From an uncultured Methylomonas sp. (GTDB taxonomy: Bacteria > Pseudomonadota > Gammaproteobacteria > Methylococcales > Methylomonadaceae): a stretch of 64,000 bases of DNA. The notes under the pieces were generated by a model that had not been told where the DNA came from, searched no databases, and was given only the letters and a program-made list of their open reading frames with translations. The stretch covers positions 27,809 through 91,808 of the forward strand of contig CAKZJE010000018.1 in the NCBI GenBank assembly GCA_936941155.1, given 5' to 3'. How positions within the stretch are numbered: position 1 is the first letter of the stretch; each line of letters opens with the position of its first letter. Position numbers and translations under genes: made by a program. Positions 1-8,854 of the stretch are shown one piece after another.

Positions 1-54
1 ACAGCGCATCAACAGAAAGCATCAGAGCAGATTACTGACAACGTATATTTTTAG
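1..54 (+). CDS. possible 3' end of an upstream gene (partial)
   Basis: Reading frame 1 is open from the window edge and ends with TAG at 52-54, giving 17 residues ending in NVYF. It lies about 105 bp upstream of the Mch fusion and on the same strand, so it could be the tail of another gene of the same cluster. Too little is present to identify it, and chance openness cannot be excluded. Confidence 0.3.
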   Translation, partial: TAHQQKASEQITDNVYF

Positions 55-159
55 AAATTGCTTAGCGTACAGCAGCAGTTTGGCATTTTAACACTTTCAC
101 TATGCCTATTAGAGCGTTTTTTTAACGCACCGGAAACGCGCGTAAATTTTCTCTTAATC

Positions 160-2259
160 ATGTCAAAGCTTCCAAAAAAACTACTGATTATTGCCAATTC
201 CGCCCGCATGTTGGCGCAAGCTACTCGCAACGCCAAACTTCTGCCGTTTGTGATTGATTGCTATGGCGATCAAGACACACAGGAATTATCAGAGCATTAT
301 CAAAAAGTTACTTCATTAAGCATCGCTGATTTAGTCCCCGTTATCGCACAGTTCAAACAACACGGAATTTCGCACCTTATTTATGGCAGCGGCTTTGAAT
401 CTCATCCAAGCAGCTTAAAACTTTTAGCGCAGCATTTTGAAATCTTAGGCAATTCTCCTGAAATATTTCTCGCCTTGCAAAATAAACGCGATTTTTTCCA
501 GAACTTAGAAAATCTGCATATCACCTTTCCGCAAATTAGCTTTACCGCGCCTAAAAACAATGCCAATTGGCTGATTAAACCGCAGCACAGCCAAGGCGGT
601 CTCAATATTGCGCATTTTTCAAATGCTTCAACTCAAAACTTAACGCAGAATAACGACATTTATTATCAACGTTATTTAGCAGGCAAAGCGTTATCGGTGT
701 TATTTTTAGCGAATGGCACACAAGCGCGGGTGATTGGTTTTAATCAACAATGGACAATCGAATTAAATCAGCAACCTTTTGTTTTTGCAGGGATTGTCAA
801 TCACGCGGAACTTTCTTTAACGCAACAACAAACCTTAACAAATTGGGTCGAAAAACTGACCGCCGCTTATGGTTTGCGTGGCTTAAACAGTTTAGATTTT
901 ATGCTGGTTGAAAATACTTGCTATGTTTTGGAAATTAACCCGCGCCCGCCTGCCAGTATGCAGTTATATGAAGAGGATTTATTAAGCGCACATTTGCTCA
1001 GCATCAATGGCAACAATCTTAAAAAAAATAAAAATCAAATTAAAACAAAATCTTATAAAGCCTATCAAATTCTGTACGCCCCCCAAAAAATAGCAATTAG
1101 AACACAAACAGAGTGGCTAAAAAGCTGTGTTGATATACCCGCATCCGGCGCAATTATTAGCAAAAACCAGCCACTTTGCAGTATTATTGCCAGCGGTAAA
1201 AACTTAAATCATGTGTTATCAGCTTTACGCTTGAAAACACACACTTTTTTTCAACAACTATCAAATCAGAATACTATGCAATACCAAGCCAGCGTGAATA
1301 AACTGACTCAACCTTTAGTGCAAGAATTGCTCGATAATGCCGACAAATTACGCTTAAACGTACAAACGATGGAAAACGGCTGCACTGTCATCGACGCAGG
1401 AATCAAAGCTCCGGGCGGATTAGAAGCGGGGCGGATTATCACCGAAATTTGCTTAGGCGGAATGGGCACAGTTTCAATTTCGCAAAGCGCGTACACCGAA
1501 AAATGGCCACTCACCGTCAACGTGCACACCAGCAACCCCGTATTAGCCTGTTTAGGCAGCCAATATGCAGGCTGGAGTTTATCGCATGAAAAATATTACG
1601 CCTTAGGTTCAGGCCCCGCCCGCGCAATGGCAAAAAAAACCAAAGACGGCGTAACCCATCCAGTCGAAGAGCTGTATAAAGAATTGGATTATCAAGACAG
1701 CCACGACAAAACCGTGTTAGTGATTGAAAATGACAAATTGCCACCTGTGGAAATTGTCGAAAAAGTTGCGGCAGCTTGCGGTGTTTTACCTGAAAACTTA
1801 ACCATTATTGTTACACCCACCAGCAGTTTAGCAGGCTGCGTACAAGTGGTTGGACGGGTTTTAGAAGTCGCCATGCACAAAGCACACGAATTGCATTTTC
1901 CACTGGAAAACATTCTCGACGGCAGCGGCAGTGCGCCCATTTGCCCTCCACATCCTGATTTTGTGCAAGCAATGGGACGCACGAATGATGCGATTTTATT
2001 TGCCGGACAAGTGCATATTTTTGTAAAAGGCAGTGACGAAGCGGCAGAAAAATTAGCCAAAGAATTGCCAAGTTCAACTTCAAAAGATTACGGCAAACCG
2101 TTTGCGCAAATTTTTAAAGAATGCAAATACGATTTCTTCAAAATTGACGGCATGTTATTCAGCCCCGCCAGTGTGATTGTGACAGCCGTTGAATCAGGCA
2201 AAAGCTTCCGCGCTGGAAAATTGGACAATGAATTATTGAATTTATCGTTTGGCGGTTAA
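160..2259 (+). CDS. mch: ATP-grasp / methenyl-H4MPT cyclohydrolase fusion
   Basis: This 699-residue protein joins two activities of the tetrahydromethanopterin C1 pathway. Residues 1 to about 330 look like the ATP-grasp protein found in methylotroph H4MPT gene clusters (the orf17 type), including a C-terminal [17 protein letters not shown] motif typical of ATP-grasp Mg/ATP sites. From Met373 (position 1276) the remaining 327 residues match full-length methenyltetrahydromethanopterin cyclohydrolase ([39 protein letters not shown]). Mch converts methenyl-H4MPT to formyl-H4MPT in the cytoplasm during formaldehyde oxidation. I chose ATG 160 because the family begins near [11 protein letters not shown]; an upstream TTG at 58 would add 34 residues unlike the family. 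In other methylotrophs these are, to my knowledge, separate neighbouring genes, so the fusion is the odd point. The Mch assignment is firm; the exact role of the ATP-grasp half (probably cofactor biosynthesis) is inferred. Confidence 0.88.
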   Translation: MSKLPKKLLIIANSARMLAQATRNAKLLPFVIDCYGDQDTQELSEHYQKVTSLSIADLVPVIAQFKQHGISHLIYGSGFESHPSSLKLLAQHFEILGNSPEIFLALQNKRDFFQNLENLHITFPQISFTAPKNNANWLIKPQHSQGGLNIAHFSNASTQNLTQNNDIYYQRYLAGKALSVLFLANGTQARVIGFNQQWTIELNQQPFVFAGIVNHAELSLTQQQTLTNWVEKLTAAYGLRGLNSLDFMLVENTCYVLEINPRPPASMQLYEEDLLSAHLLSINGNNLKKNKNQIKTKSYKAYQILYAPQKIAIRTQTEWLKSCVDIPASGAIISKNQPLCSIIASGKNLNHVLSALRLKTHTFFQQLSNQNTMQYQASVNKLTQPLVQELLDNADKLRLNVQTMENGCTVIDAGIKAPGGLEAGRIITEICLGGMGTVSISQSAYTEKWPLTVNVHTSNPVLACLGSQYAGWSLSHEKYYALGSGPARAMAKKTKDGVTHPVEELYKELDYQDSHDKTVLVIENDKLPPVEIVEKVAAACGVLPENLTIIVTPTSSLAGCVQVVGRVLEVAMHKAHELHFPLENILDGSGSAPICPPHPDFVQAMGRTNDAILFAGQVHIFVKGSDEAAEKLAKELPSSTSKDYGKPFAQIFKECKYDFFKIDGMLFSPASVIVTAVESGKSFRAGKLDNELLNLSFGG

Positions 2260-2269
2260 TTCAATTGCT

Positions 2270-2295
2270 GGAGTCCAAAACCTGTTTTGGACTCC
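2270..2295. repeat. 11-bp perfect hairpin after the mch fusion
   Basis: GGAGTCCAAAA at 2270-2280 and its exact complement TTTTGGACTCC at 2285-2295 enclose the loop CCTG, 11 bp after the stop codon. An A-run rather than a T-run follows, so it is not a textbook terminator on the plus strand. It resembles hairpins at 4005-4033 and 17791-17821. Confidence 0.6.
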
Positions 2296-2319
2296 TAAAA
2301 AACTCTGCAAATATTCAAA

Positions 2320-3597
2320 ATGCAAAAACAATCTCCTATCAATTCTGATTTAACAAACGACATAGACAGTACGTTTCATAAATTACTTCGTATTGGCGAA
2401 AAAATTGAGCGCGTCACTCAGTTGATAACAACAGAAATAAAGGCTCAAAAAGATAAAAACGACCTGAGTTTTTTACAAAAGCTTCAGCCAAAAATTAATC
2501 ATCTCGCCAAACTTTATCAAGATGAATTAATTTGTATTGAGTTAATTAAACATGCTGAATCTGAAAATGGTGTTGATAAACCTAAAACACCTTTGCCGTT
2601 ATTTATTTTGGAAGAACGCACTTGGAAAAAATTTAATCTGATTAATCCTTTGTCAGAACTTAAATTACAAAATCAAACGCTATTCGATTTAGCCATTGAT
2701 TATGAAATAGAACAGCAAAAACTTTCCAATGAAAGCAACAAAGAAAGTCGTTTAAAAGAGACAATAGATAACTGGAAAAAAGAGTTATATCTGTTAGGGT
2801 TTTCTGTGCAGTATAAAATTAAGAAAAAATTTAATCCGCAAGAATTTGATAGCTTACTCAATACGTTTTCAGAACATAATCAACATAATGATGTTGAACT
2901 TAACTTGTTTTCACAACAATTTGAACTTAAAAAAAATCATTCTGTCGCTAAATCAACTTACACGGCTATTAAAAAAGAACTGAACGATTTATCAAAATCT
3001 GATTCTCAGACGATAGATAATTTTTTGCGAGAAATGGAAGGTTTCAATCAAGAACTAGAAAGTTTAACCGAAACAGTTATTCCGTTACCTGTTGTTGAAA
3101 AAAAGCCGCTGCGGGATAGGGAGTTTTTTTATATAGATGAAGAACTTGCTGATTTTTTAAATCCACCACAAGAAAATATTAATGAACAGCGGGCTTTAGA
3201 AATAGAAAATGAAATATCGGCGTATTTTAAAAAAATGGATGTGGTCGTTAAATCGTCAATAGGTTGCGATAATCGCTTGCTTGAATATTTGTCAGTGAGA
3301 ACTAAAGATATTGCGAAACTTTTAATTGAAAAAGATTTTTTATCAGAAGAACATTCAAAACAATCTGAAAAAAATCTAGCGCGTTTTATACAAGCTGAGT
3401 TAGCAGAAACAACCGCGTTATTATTAGCCGAGTTATTAGAGCCTATTCAAAAAGCGTTGCTGGCAAATATTGATAAAGAGAATGCGGAAATCAGTCGGTA
3501 TAATAAGAAATATAAAAAAAATAGACAGCTAAAAACAATGAGCGAGCAAGAGTGGGATGTTTTTAGAACAAAATTATTGAATGGTGCGAAAAGTTAA
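2320..3597 (+). CDS. hypothetical coiled-coil-rich protein
   Basis: I do not recognise this 425-residue protein. It is hydrophilic, rich in Lys, Glu, Gln and Asn, and strongly helical, with likely coiled-coil stretches around residues 20-80, 120-160 and 280-400. It has no signal peptide or membrane segment and ends in a basic KKYKKNRQLK segment. The ATG at 2320 follows the hairpin after mch by 24 bp. Its composition and more A/T-rich codons differ from the Mch gene, which hints at a lineage-specific or acquired gene, but nothing around it reveals a function. Confidence 0.6.
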   Translation: MQKQSPINSDLTNDIDSTFHKLLRIGEKIERVTQLITTEIKAQKDKNDLSFLQKLQPKINHLAKLYQDELICIELIKHAESENGVDKPKTPLPLFILEERTWKKFNLINPLSELKLQNQTLFDLAIDYEIEQQKLSNESNKESRLKETIDNWKKELYLLGFSVQYKIKKKFNPQEFDSLLNTFSEHNQHNDVELNLFSQQFELKKNHSVAKSTYTAIKKELNDLSKSDSQTIDNFLREMEGFNQELESLTETVIPLPVVEKKPLRDREFFYIDEELADFLNPPQENINEQRALEIENEISAYFKKMDVVVKSSIGCDNRLLEYLSVRTKDIAKLLIEKDFLSEEHSKQSEKNLARFIQAELAETTALLLAELLEPIQKALLANIDKENAEISRYNKKYKKNRQLKTMSEQEWDVFRTKLLNGAKS

Positions 3598-3673
3598 ACG
3601 TAATAGATGTTGCGCAGTGTAAGTCTCTGAACAAAAGTTTTAACGTGTATCGAGGTTTACATTAAACTTTTTC

Positions 3674-3691
3674 AAGATGACCAGTCGTCTT
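3674..3691. repeat. dispersed 18-bp palindrome, copy 1
   Basis: AAGATGACCAGTCGTCTT is one base off the consensus AAGACGACCAGTCGTCTT (8-bp arms around CA). It is flanked by a T-rich run on the left and AAAAAATTTT on the right, which extends the dyad. It lies between the coiled-coil gene and the Bfd-like gene. Other copies are at 17666, 22878 and 60050. Confidence 0.75.
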
Positions 3692-3807
3692 AAAAAATTT
3701 TAACGTTGAAAACTCTGTATTGCAGTCAAGAATCATGATTTTTTAATTACAATACAGTGCATTAAAATAACAACTTAGCTTTCTAAACTTAACCCTTAAA
3801 CTACGCC

Positions 3808-4002
3808 ATGAATAACAATCCATCGCAAAAACAAGATGTTATCTGCACCTGTAGCGGCACAACTAAAGCACAAATTCAAAATCTTATCGCAAAGGGAATG
3901 AATACTTTTGAAGAAATTGCCGAACAAACCGGTGCTGGCACAGGCTGCGGTTCGTGTGATTATTTAATAGATGAGTTAATTGCCGAGGAAAAGCCAATCT
4001 GA
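3808..4002 (+). CDS. bfd: Bfd-like [2Fe-2S] ferredoxin
   Basis: This 64-residue protein has the BFD-like [2Fe-2S] layout: CTC near residues 13-15 and CGSC near residues 47-50, with a TKAQIQNLIAKG helix between. Bacterioferritin-associated ferredoxin passes electrons to bacterioferritin to release stored iron. No bfr gene is adjacent, so it could instead be a stand-alone BFD-fold protein. It converges on hppA and shares the downstream hairpin with it. Confidence 0.8.
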   Translation: MNNNPSQKQDVICTCSGTTKAQIQNLIAKGMNTFEEIAEQTGAGTGCGSCDYLIDELIAEEKPI

Positions 4003-4004
4003 AC

Positions 4005-4033
4005 GGGAGTGCAAACTTGAAATTTACACTCCC
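4005..4033. terminator. hairpin between converging bfd and hppA
   Basis: GGGAGTGCAAA pairs with TTTACACTCCC with one mismatch. The hairpin begins three bases after the bfd stop and lies just beyond the hppA stop on the opposite strand, followed by a loosely T-rich stretch. A shared bidirectional terminator is the likely role. Confidence 0.55.
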
Positions 4034-4039
4034 AAAGAT

Positions 4040-6463
4040 TTAATTTTGCCCAATCCGCATGTTGTAAAACGAGCGATAAACAAAATACAGTCCAATTAAA
4101 AACATCAGTACACCAACGTAAGGCGCGGCATCTCGAAAGCCTTCCGAAACTGAAATCTCCATCGCCAACAAACCAAACAAGGTGGTGAATTTAATAATCG
4201 GATTTAATGCAACCGAAGACGTGTCTTTAAACGGATCGCCAACCGTATCGCCGACCACACAGGCATCATGCAGCGGCGTGCCTTTTTCTTTCAAATCCAC
4301 TTCCACCACTTTTTTCGCGTTGTCCCAACAGCCGCCCGCATTCGCCATAAACACGGCTTGAAATAAGCCAAACACAGCCAGTGAAATTAAATAACTGATA
4401 AATAACGCCACCGCATTTTCGCCACCTAAACTAGAAGGTGAAGAAAGAAACGCAAATGCTAACGTGAAACAAAATACGCCCACGAAAATATTAAACATGC
4501 CCGCCTGCGCATATTGCGTGCAAATCTCAACCACGCGAATGGAAGAGGCGGCATCGGCTTTTTTCGGTGCGTCTGGGTCAAGATTGATATTCTTTTTAAT
4601 AAATTCTACCGCGCGGTAAGCTCCGGTAGTCACCGCTTGCATAGATGCTCCAGTGAACCAATAAATCACCGAGCCACCTAAGATAAAACCTAATATCGTG
4701 TACGGGTTTAACAGGTTTAAAATCGTTTCTGGTTCTACGCCTAAGGTGTTTTTTAACATTAAAATTAACGAAAAAATCATCGTTGTTGCACCGACTACCG
4801 CCGTGCCAATCAATACAGGTTTTGCGGTCGCCTTAAAAGTATTTCCGGCTGAGTCATTCGCTTCCAAATAATATTTCGCTTTTTCCCAATCGGGGGTAAA
4901 GCCAAACTCTTGCTGAATTTCTTTATCAATATTTGGAATCGTTTCAATCAACGATAACTCATAAATAGATTGGGCGTTATCCGTGACGGGGCCATAACTA
5001 TCGACTGCAATCGTTACAGGCCCTAAGCCCAGCATTCCAAAAGCGACTAAACCGAAGGCAAAAACTGAAGGGTATTGCATGATGTCACTGAGGCCAAACG
5101 TGCTGGTGAAATAGGCAATAAACATCAGCACAAAAAACACCATGCCATTCCAAAACGCGCTGAAATTTCCTGCCACTAAGCCTGATAAAATCACCAAACT
5201 TGCGCCTGCTTCGCGTCCTGCACTGACCACTTCTTGCACATGAATGGATTTTGGTGAGGTGAAAACTTTGGTAAATTCAGGAATCAACGCCGCGCCCAAT
5301 GTCCCGCAGCTGATAATAGTCGCTAATATCCACCACATATCGGCATTGCCGTTTAATTCAGGAATTAATAAATAGGATGCGAGATAAGTCACTGCAATCG
5401 AAAGCCCTGAGGTAATACACACTAAATGCGTCAAAGGGATTTCAAAATCCATGCTGTCCGCGCCTGTGTATTTGATTTTGCTTAAAAATCCATTTAGATA
5501 AAAAGCCGCAACTGAAGTCATCACCGCTAAAATCCGCATCACAAAAATCCACACCAACAATTCGGTTTGCAAATCTTCGCCGCCTGTTACCGCTAACAGA
5601 ATAAAGGAAATAATCGCAACGCCGGTTACGCCGTAAGTTTCAAAACCATCGGCGGTCGGCCCCACGCTGTCGCCGGCATTATCGCCCGCGCAATCGGCAA
5701 TCACACCGGGATTGCGTGGATCATCTTCACCAATTTTAAAAACCACTTTCATTAAGTCGGAGCTAATATCAGCAATTTTAGTGAAAATTCCGCCGGCAAT
5801 TCGCAACGCGGATGCGCCCAGTGATTCGCCAATTGCAAATCCCACAAAACACGCGCCCGCTAGTTCTCCTGGCATTAGCAATAAAATGGCCAACATTAAT
5901 AACAATTCCACGCAAATCAACACTACGCCGATACTCATTCCAGCATCCAATGGAATATTTAATAATTTCAATGGATTGCGCTGTAGCGAGGCAAACGCCA
6001 TGCGTGAATTGGCAAGGGTGTTCATCCGAATTCCAAACGCCGCAACCGAATATGAACCTAAAATTCCAATAATTGACCAAGTGATAATTAACGCGACACC
6101 GCCAAACCCAAACAGCGGCAAGCCGTCGTGTCCTTTGGCTAAAAAGCCGAAATAACCGGCTTCTGCTGTGGCGGTAAAGGCAAATAACACCGCTAAAAAC
6201 TTACCTTGTTGTTTTAAATATGCCGTGCAAGTGCGATAAATCACATCCGCGACATCCAACATGGAGGAATGCGCTGGCAATTTTTTCACCCGTGTGAATT
6301 GATACCAGCCAAATACCAAGCCCAGCAGAGTGATAATAAAGCCAATATAAAGAATGTGTTGCGATTTGATAGCCTCAGGAATTTTCAAATCCGCTTCGCT
6401 GGCAAAAGTCAGATTCGGTAGTGAGAATAACATCAGTGCTGTCTGCAAGTTTTTTGTATTCAT
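4040..6463 (-). CDS. hppA: membrane-bound proton-translocating pyrophosphatase
   Basis: This 807-residue polytopic membrane protein hydrolyses pyrophosphate and pumps ions, normally H+, across the inner membrane. It carries the pyrophosphate/Mg acidic clusters EDDPRNPGVIADCAGDNAGDS and AVDSYGPVTDNAQSIYE and a C-terminal GDTVGDPFKDTSSVALNP loop. The GPTADGFETYG variant of the signature belongs to the divergent branch of the family. The GNTFKATAK stretch has Lys where K+-dependent enzymes have Ala, which suggests a K+-independent enzyme. The N-terminus resembles a signal peptide. AGGAG lies just upstream of the ATG (6471-6475 on the plus strand). In methanotrophs such pumps accompany PPi-dependent glycolysis, but no pfp gene is adjacent here. 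Confidence 0.95.
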   Translation of the reverse strand: MNTKNLQTALMLFSLPNLTFASEADLKIPEAIKSQHILYIGFIITLLGLVFGWYQFTRVKKLPAHSSMLDVADVIYRTCTAYLKQQGKFLAVLFAFTATAEAGYFGFLAKGHDGLPLFGFGGVALIITWSIIGILGSYSVAAFGIRMNTLANSRMAFASLQRNPLKLLNIPLDAGMSIGVVLICVELLLMLAILLLMPGELAGACFVGFAIGESLGASALRIAGGIFTKIADISSDLMKVVFKIGEDDPRNPGVIADCAGDNAGDSVGPTADGFETYGVTGVAIISFILLAVTGGEDLQTELLVWIFVMRILAVMTSVAAFYLNGFLSKIKYTGADSMDFEIPLTHLVCITSGLSIAVTYLASYLLIPELNGNADMWWILATIISCGTLGAALIPEFTKVFTSPKSIHVQEVVSAGREAGASLVILSGLVAGNFSAFWNGMVFFVLMFIAYFTSTFGLSDIMQYPSVFAFGLVAFGMLGLGPVTIAVDSYGPVTDNAQSIYELSLIETIPNIDKEIQQEFGFTPDWEKAKYYLEANDSAGNTFKATAKPVLIGTAVVGATTMIFSLILMLKNTLGVEPETILNLLNPYTILGFILGGSVIYWFTGASMQAVTTGAYRAVEFIKKNINLDPDAPKKADAASSIRVVEICTQYAQAGMFNIFVGVFCFTLAFAFLSSPSSLGGENAVALFISYLISLAVFGLFQAVFMANAGGCWDNAKKVVEVDLKEKGTPLHDACVVGDTVGDPFKDTSSVALNPIIKFTTLFGLLAMEISVSEGFRDAAPYVGVLMFLIGLYFVYRSFYNMRIGQN

Positions 6464-6537
6464 ACAAGCTCTCCTGTTTTAATTATTGTTGTCCGATTAT
6501 AGCGCGTTTTTTTTGGGGGAATTGTTAATTTACGGTG

Positions 6538-6571
6538 AAAACCTGATAGGTTTTTAAAACTGGTTAGGTCT
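6538..6571. repeat. degenerate ACCTG..AGGT palindrome, copy 1
   Basis: The stretch AACCTGATAGGTTTT followed by AAAACTGGTTAGGTCT is an imperfect dyad of the type that is perfect at 7445-7477. It lies upstream of hppA, in the region between the divergent hppA and tumA genes. Confidence 0.5.
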
Positions 6572-6750
6572 AAAGTGTCGTGCTGAATCTGGGGTATAAT
6601 TGGTATGTGTCTTATTCAAATAGCATTAAAGAATCGCAAGTTTTATACCCTCACAAGCTTTAATAAAAAGAAAAATGGGAAACATTGCACATAAGCACAA
6701 TTTTTTAGGATTTAATGAAAACAAAATTATTTAATTTTGGGAGCGCAATC

Positions 6751-6981
6751 ATGCGAAAACAAACCATTCAATACACCACGCCATTAGACGCGCTGATCGC
6801 GATTGCTAAACGCCTTAGCCTTTTGGAGCAGGAACAAAAAATGGCTTCAGAAGAGTTTTTTAATCAATACTCGCAAGGAAAACTGCCCGATGATGCGCGA
6901 TTCATAGAATGGGCAAATGACTATAGGCATTATTTGTCTCTGCGCCATGAACTCGACACAAAACTCAAACATGCTGCATAA
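6751..6981 (+). CDS. TumA-like antitoxin
   Basis: This small helical protein (76 residues from ATG 6751, 88 from ATG 6715) has the TPLDALIAIAKRLSLLEQEQ and FFNQYSQGKL...WANDYRHYLSL pattern that I associate with antitoxins paired with TumE-type toxins. I prefer 6751 because GGGAG sits 7 bases upstream and homologues start near this point. It overlaps the next gene by 11 bases, as toxin-antitoxin pairs often do. The assignment rests mostly on the partner. Confidence 0.6.
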   Translation: MRKQTIQYTTPLDALIAIAKRLSLLEQEQKMASEEFFNQYSQGKLPDDARFIEWANDYRHYLSLRHELDTKLKHAA

Positions 6982-7369
6982 AAAACTAGAAAGCTATTTG
7001 AATAGCATTGAATTAGCAATTCTTGAGTGTGACAATGTTTATGTAGAGCGATACACCGAAGAAATTTTAACTCCAGAGCGGGTTAACTTACGAATTCGGT
7101 TGCGCTTCTCGCAAGGTTATTTGCTCGAAATTCACGATGCAGTGATTATCCATAATCAGCAACTTGAACATTTAGACTATCGCTATCACTGTCAAAACCC
7201 ACAAAACAGCTTAGTATTTCGTTACGACTGTACTCCCCATTTTCCAGATTTAACAAGCTTTCCACATCATAAGCACTTAAAGGATACAGTGATTGATTCG
7301 CAGCGACCTGAAATTGATTATGTATTGCAAGAAGTTGCAGCAATTAACGAGGTTTTTGTTTATGGATAA
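6971..7369 (+). CDS. TumE family (DUF6516) toxin-like protein
   Basis: The 132-residue product has the hallmark order of the TumE/DUF6516 family: LRIRLRFSQGYLLEIHDAV, a DYRYHCQ segment, FRYDCTPHFPDL and FPHHKH near the C-terminus. Members are annotated as toxins of two-gene toxin-antitoxin systems; the biochemical target is not evident from sequence. The start ATG 6971 lies inside the end of the antitoxin gene, and its stop overlaps the start of the glycosylase gene by 8 bases, so all three are likely co-transcribed. Confidence 0.72.
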   Translation: MLHKKLESYLNSIELAILECDNVYVERYTEEILTPERVNLRIRLRFSQGYLLEIHDAVIIHNQQLEHLDYRYHCQNPQNSLVFRYDCTPHFPDLTSFPHHKHLKDTVIDSQRPEIDYVLQEVAAINEVFVYG

Positions 7370-8126
7370 CACCACCCGCCTGCAATATTTGGAAGCGATG
7401 GGCATTGAAAGCTGGCAACTTCGATATACCCCGCCTGCTATTTCAGACCTTTCAGGTTTTCAAAACCTGAAAGGTCTTGATGCTCCACCTGTGGAAATTC
7501 CAGAAATTCCTGTTATCGCACCACCCATCCCGCCGGAAGTGATTCAACCCGCGATGATTCCAGTTGATAATTGGGACACGTTACAACAAGAAGTCGCAAC
7601 CTGCCGCCAATGTGGACTGTGCCAAACTCGCACCCAAACGGTTTTTGGCTCTGGCAATAAAAATCCAGACTGGTTATTTATTGGAGAAGCTCCGGGTGAA
7701 CAAGAAGACTTGCAAGGGCAACCTTTTGTCGGTGCGGCAGGCGCATTATTAACAGAAATGCTGCGAGCGATTGGCTTAAAACGTGAAGATATTTTTATTG
7801 CCAATATTCTCAAATGCAGACCACCCGGCAATCGCGACCCGCATGTGGACGAAATGAACGCCTGCCGTCCTTTTCTCAATCGACAAATTGCCTTGATACA
7901 ACCCAAAATCATTGTTGCAGTCGGACGCATTGCAGCACAGCAATTGCTCAACACCGATATAGCCATAGGAAAACTGCGTGGCAAAGTTTATGAAGTCAAC
8001 AATACTCCGCTCTGTGTGTTTTATCACCCCGCTTATTTGCTGCGCTCACTATCGCAAAAAGCCAAAGCATGGCAAGATTTACAACTAGCACTCAAAACTT
8101 ATCAAGAAATTAAGGAGCGTAAGTAA
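7362..8126 (+). CDS. family 4 uracil-DNA glycosylase
   Basis: This 254-residue enzyme removes uracil from DNA for base-excision repair. The catalytic domain (about residues 67-250) shows CRQCGLCQTR, GEAPGEQED, KCRPPGNR and HPAYLLR, the motif A, motif B and iron-sulfur cysteines of the thermophile-type family 4 enzymes. Residues 1-66 form a poorly conserved, proline-rich N-terminal linker common in bacterial members. That linker contains a perfect 33-bp palindrome (7445-7477), translated as part of SDLSGFQNLKGLD. The ATG 7362 overlaps the TumE gene, and the stop overlaps rimI in a TAATG junction. Confidence 0.92.
   Translation: MDNTTRLQYLEAMGIESWQLRYTPPAISDLSGFQNLKGLDAPPVEIPEIPVIAPPIPPEVIQPAMIPVDNWDTLQQEVATCRQCGLCQTRTQTVFGSGNKNPDWLFIGEAPGEQEDLQGQPFVGAAGALLTEMLRAIGLKREDIFIANILKCRPPGNRDPHVDEMNACRPFLNRQIALIQPKIIVAVGRIAAQQLLNTDIAIGKLRGKVYEVNNTPLCVFYHPAYLLRSLSQKAKAWQDLQLALKTYQEIKERK
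7445..7477. repeat. 33-bp perfect palindrome inside the udg gene
   Basis: AGACCTTTCAGGTTTT (7445-7460) and its exact reverse complement AAAACCTGAAAGGTCT (7462-7477) flank a single central C. It adds 11 codons in frame to the non-catalytic linker of the glycosylase. Related but degenerate dyads lie at 6538, 22773 and 58855 in non-coding DNA. Confidence 0.92.
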
Positions 8127-8680
8127 TGTTTGGTGTATTGCGTTTAATTAAAGACTTTATAACCTATGACGCAGATAGAGAATTTTATGCAAAAGTTTTT
8201 CCCGATTCAGTTAGCAAGGTAGATTTAATGCGATTAAGAAAAATGCGCAAGGCAGATTTAGCGCGAGTTTTAGAAATTGAAAACACAAATTATGAATTTC
8301 CATGGAGTGAAGATATTTTTATCGACTGTTTTACGCCATTAAGCTATAGCTGCTGGGTTTGTGAAGATACTGAAAAAGTAATCGCTTATGCGGTTTTATC
8401 AATCGGTGCTGGAGAAGCGCATATTTTAAATATTTCTGTTGACCCACAAGCGCAAGGTTTAGGCGTAGGGCGAAAAATTATGGAACATTTAATCGAAGTG
8501 GCACGCAAAAAAGCAGAAACGATGTTTTTAGAAGTGCGACCTTCTAACGCTAAAGCCCAATCGTTATACGAAAGTTTAGGCTTTAATGAAATTGGTGTGC
8601 GAAAAGGCTATTATCCCGCTGCAAACAACAGCCGCGAAGATGCGATTATGCTCGCTTTAGAACTAAGCACTGTGTTTTGA
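8126..8680 (+). CDS. rimI: ribosomal protein S18-alanine N-acetyltransferase
   Basis: This GNAT enzyme acetylates the N-terminal alanine of ribosomal protein S18. The fold markers are present: a first helix with VLEIENTNYEFPWSEDIF, the acetyl-CoA loop VDPQAQGLGVGRKIM and the C-terminal SNAKAQSLYESLGF. It is 184 residues, about 35 longer than E. coli RimI; the extra residues are an N-terminal extension before MRLRKMRKADL. An internal ATG at 8228 would give a family-sized protein. The gene overlaps udg by one base (TAATG), so the two are translationally coupled. Confidence 0.85.
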   Translation: MFGVLRLIKDFITYDADREFYAKVFPDSVSKVDLMRLRKMRKADLARVLEIENTNYEFPWSEDIFIDCFTPLSYSCWVCEDTEKVIAYAVLSIGAGEAHILNISVDPQAQGLGVGRKIMEHLIEVARKKAETMFLEVRPSNAKAQSLYESLGFNEIGVRKGYYPAANNSREDAIMLALELSTVF

Positions 8681-8854
8681 CAAATAGACTTCAGCTTACT
8701 CTGAATAACTTGTCACAAGCTTGTCATATTAAATTGTTAGTATCGGTAAATTTTTTCATACTTCAGACGCGTTAGACTTACAGATTTTTTATAAACTTGT
8801 AATCCCTATCGTTCAATTGACTTGACTAACATCGCAACACTTTAAGGTAACAAA

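Noticed and set aside
1692..2083. Minus-strand open frames opposite the Mch half
   Set aside because: They are antisense shadows of a strongly coding region and show no family motifs or ribosome sites.
5712..6155. Plus-strand 147-codon frame opposite hppA
   Set aside because: It mirrors the conserved hppA membrane segments; the composition is that of an antisense frame.
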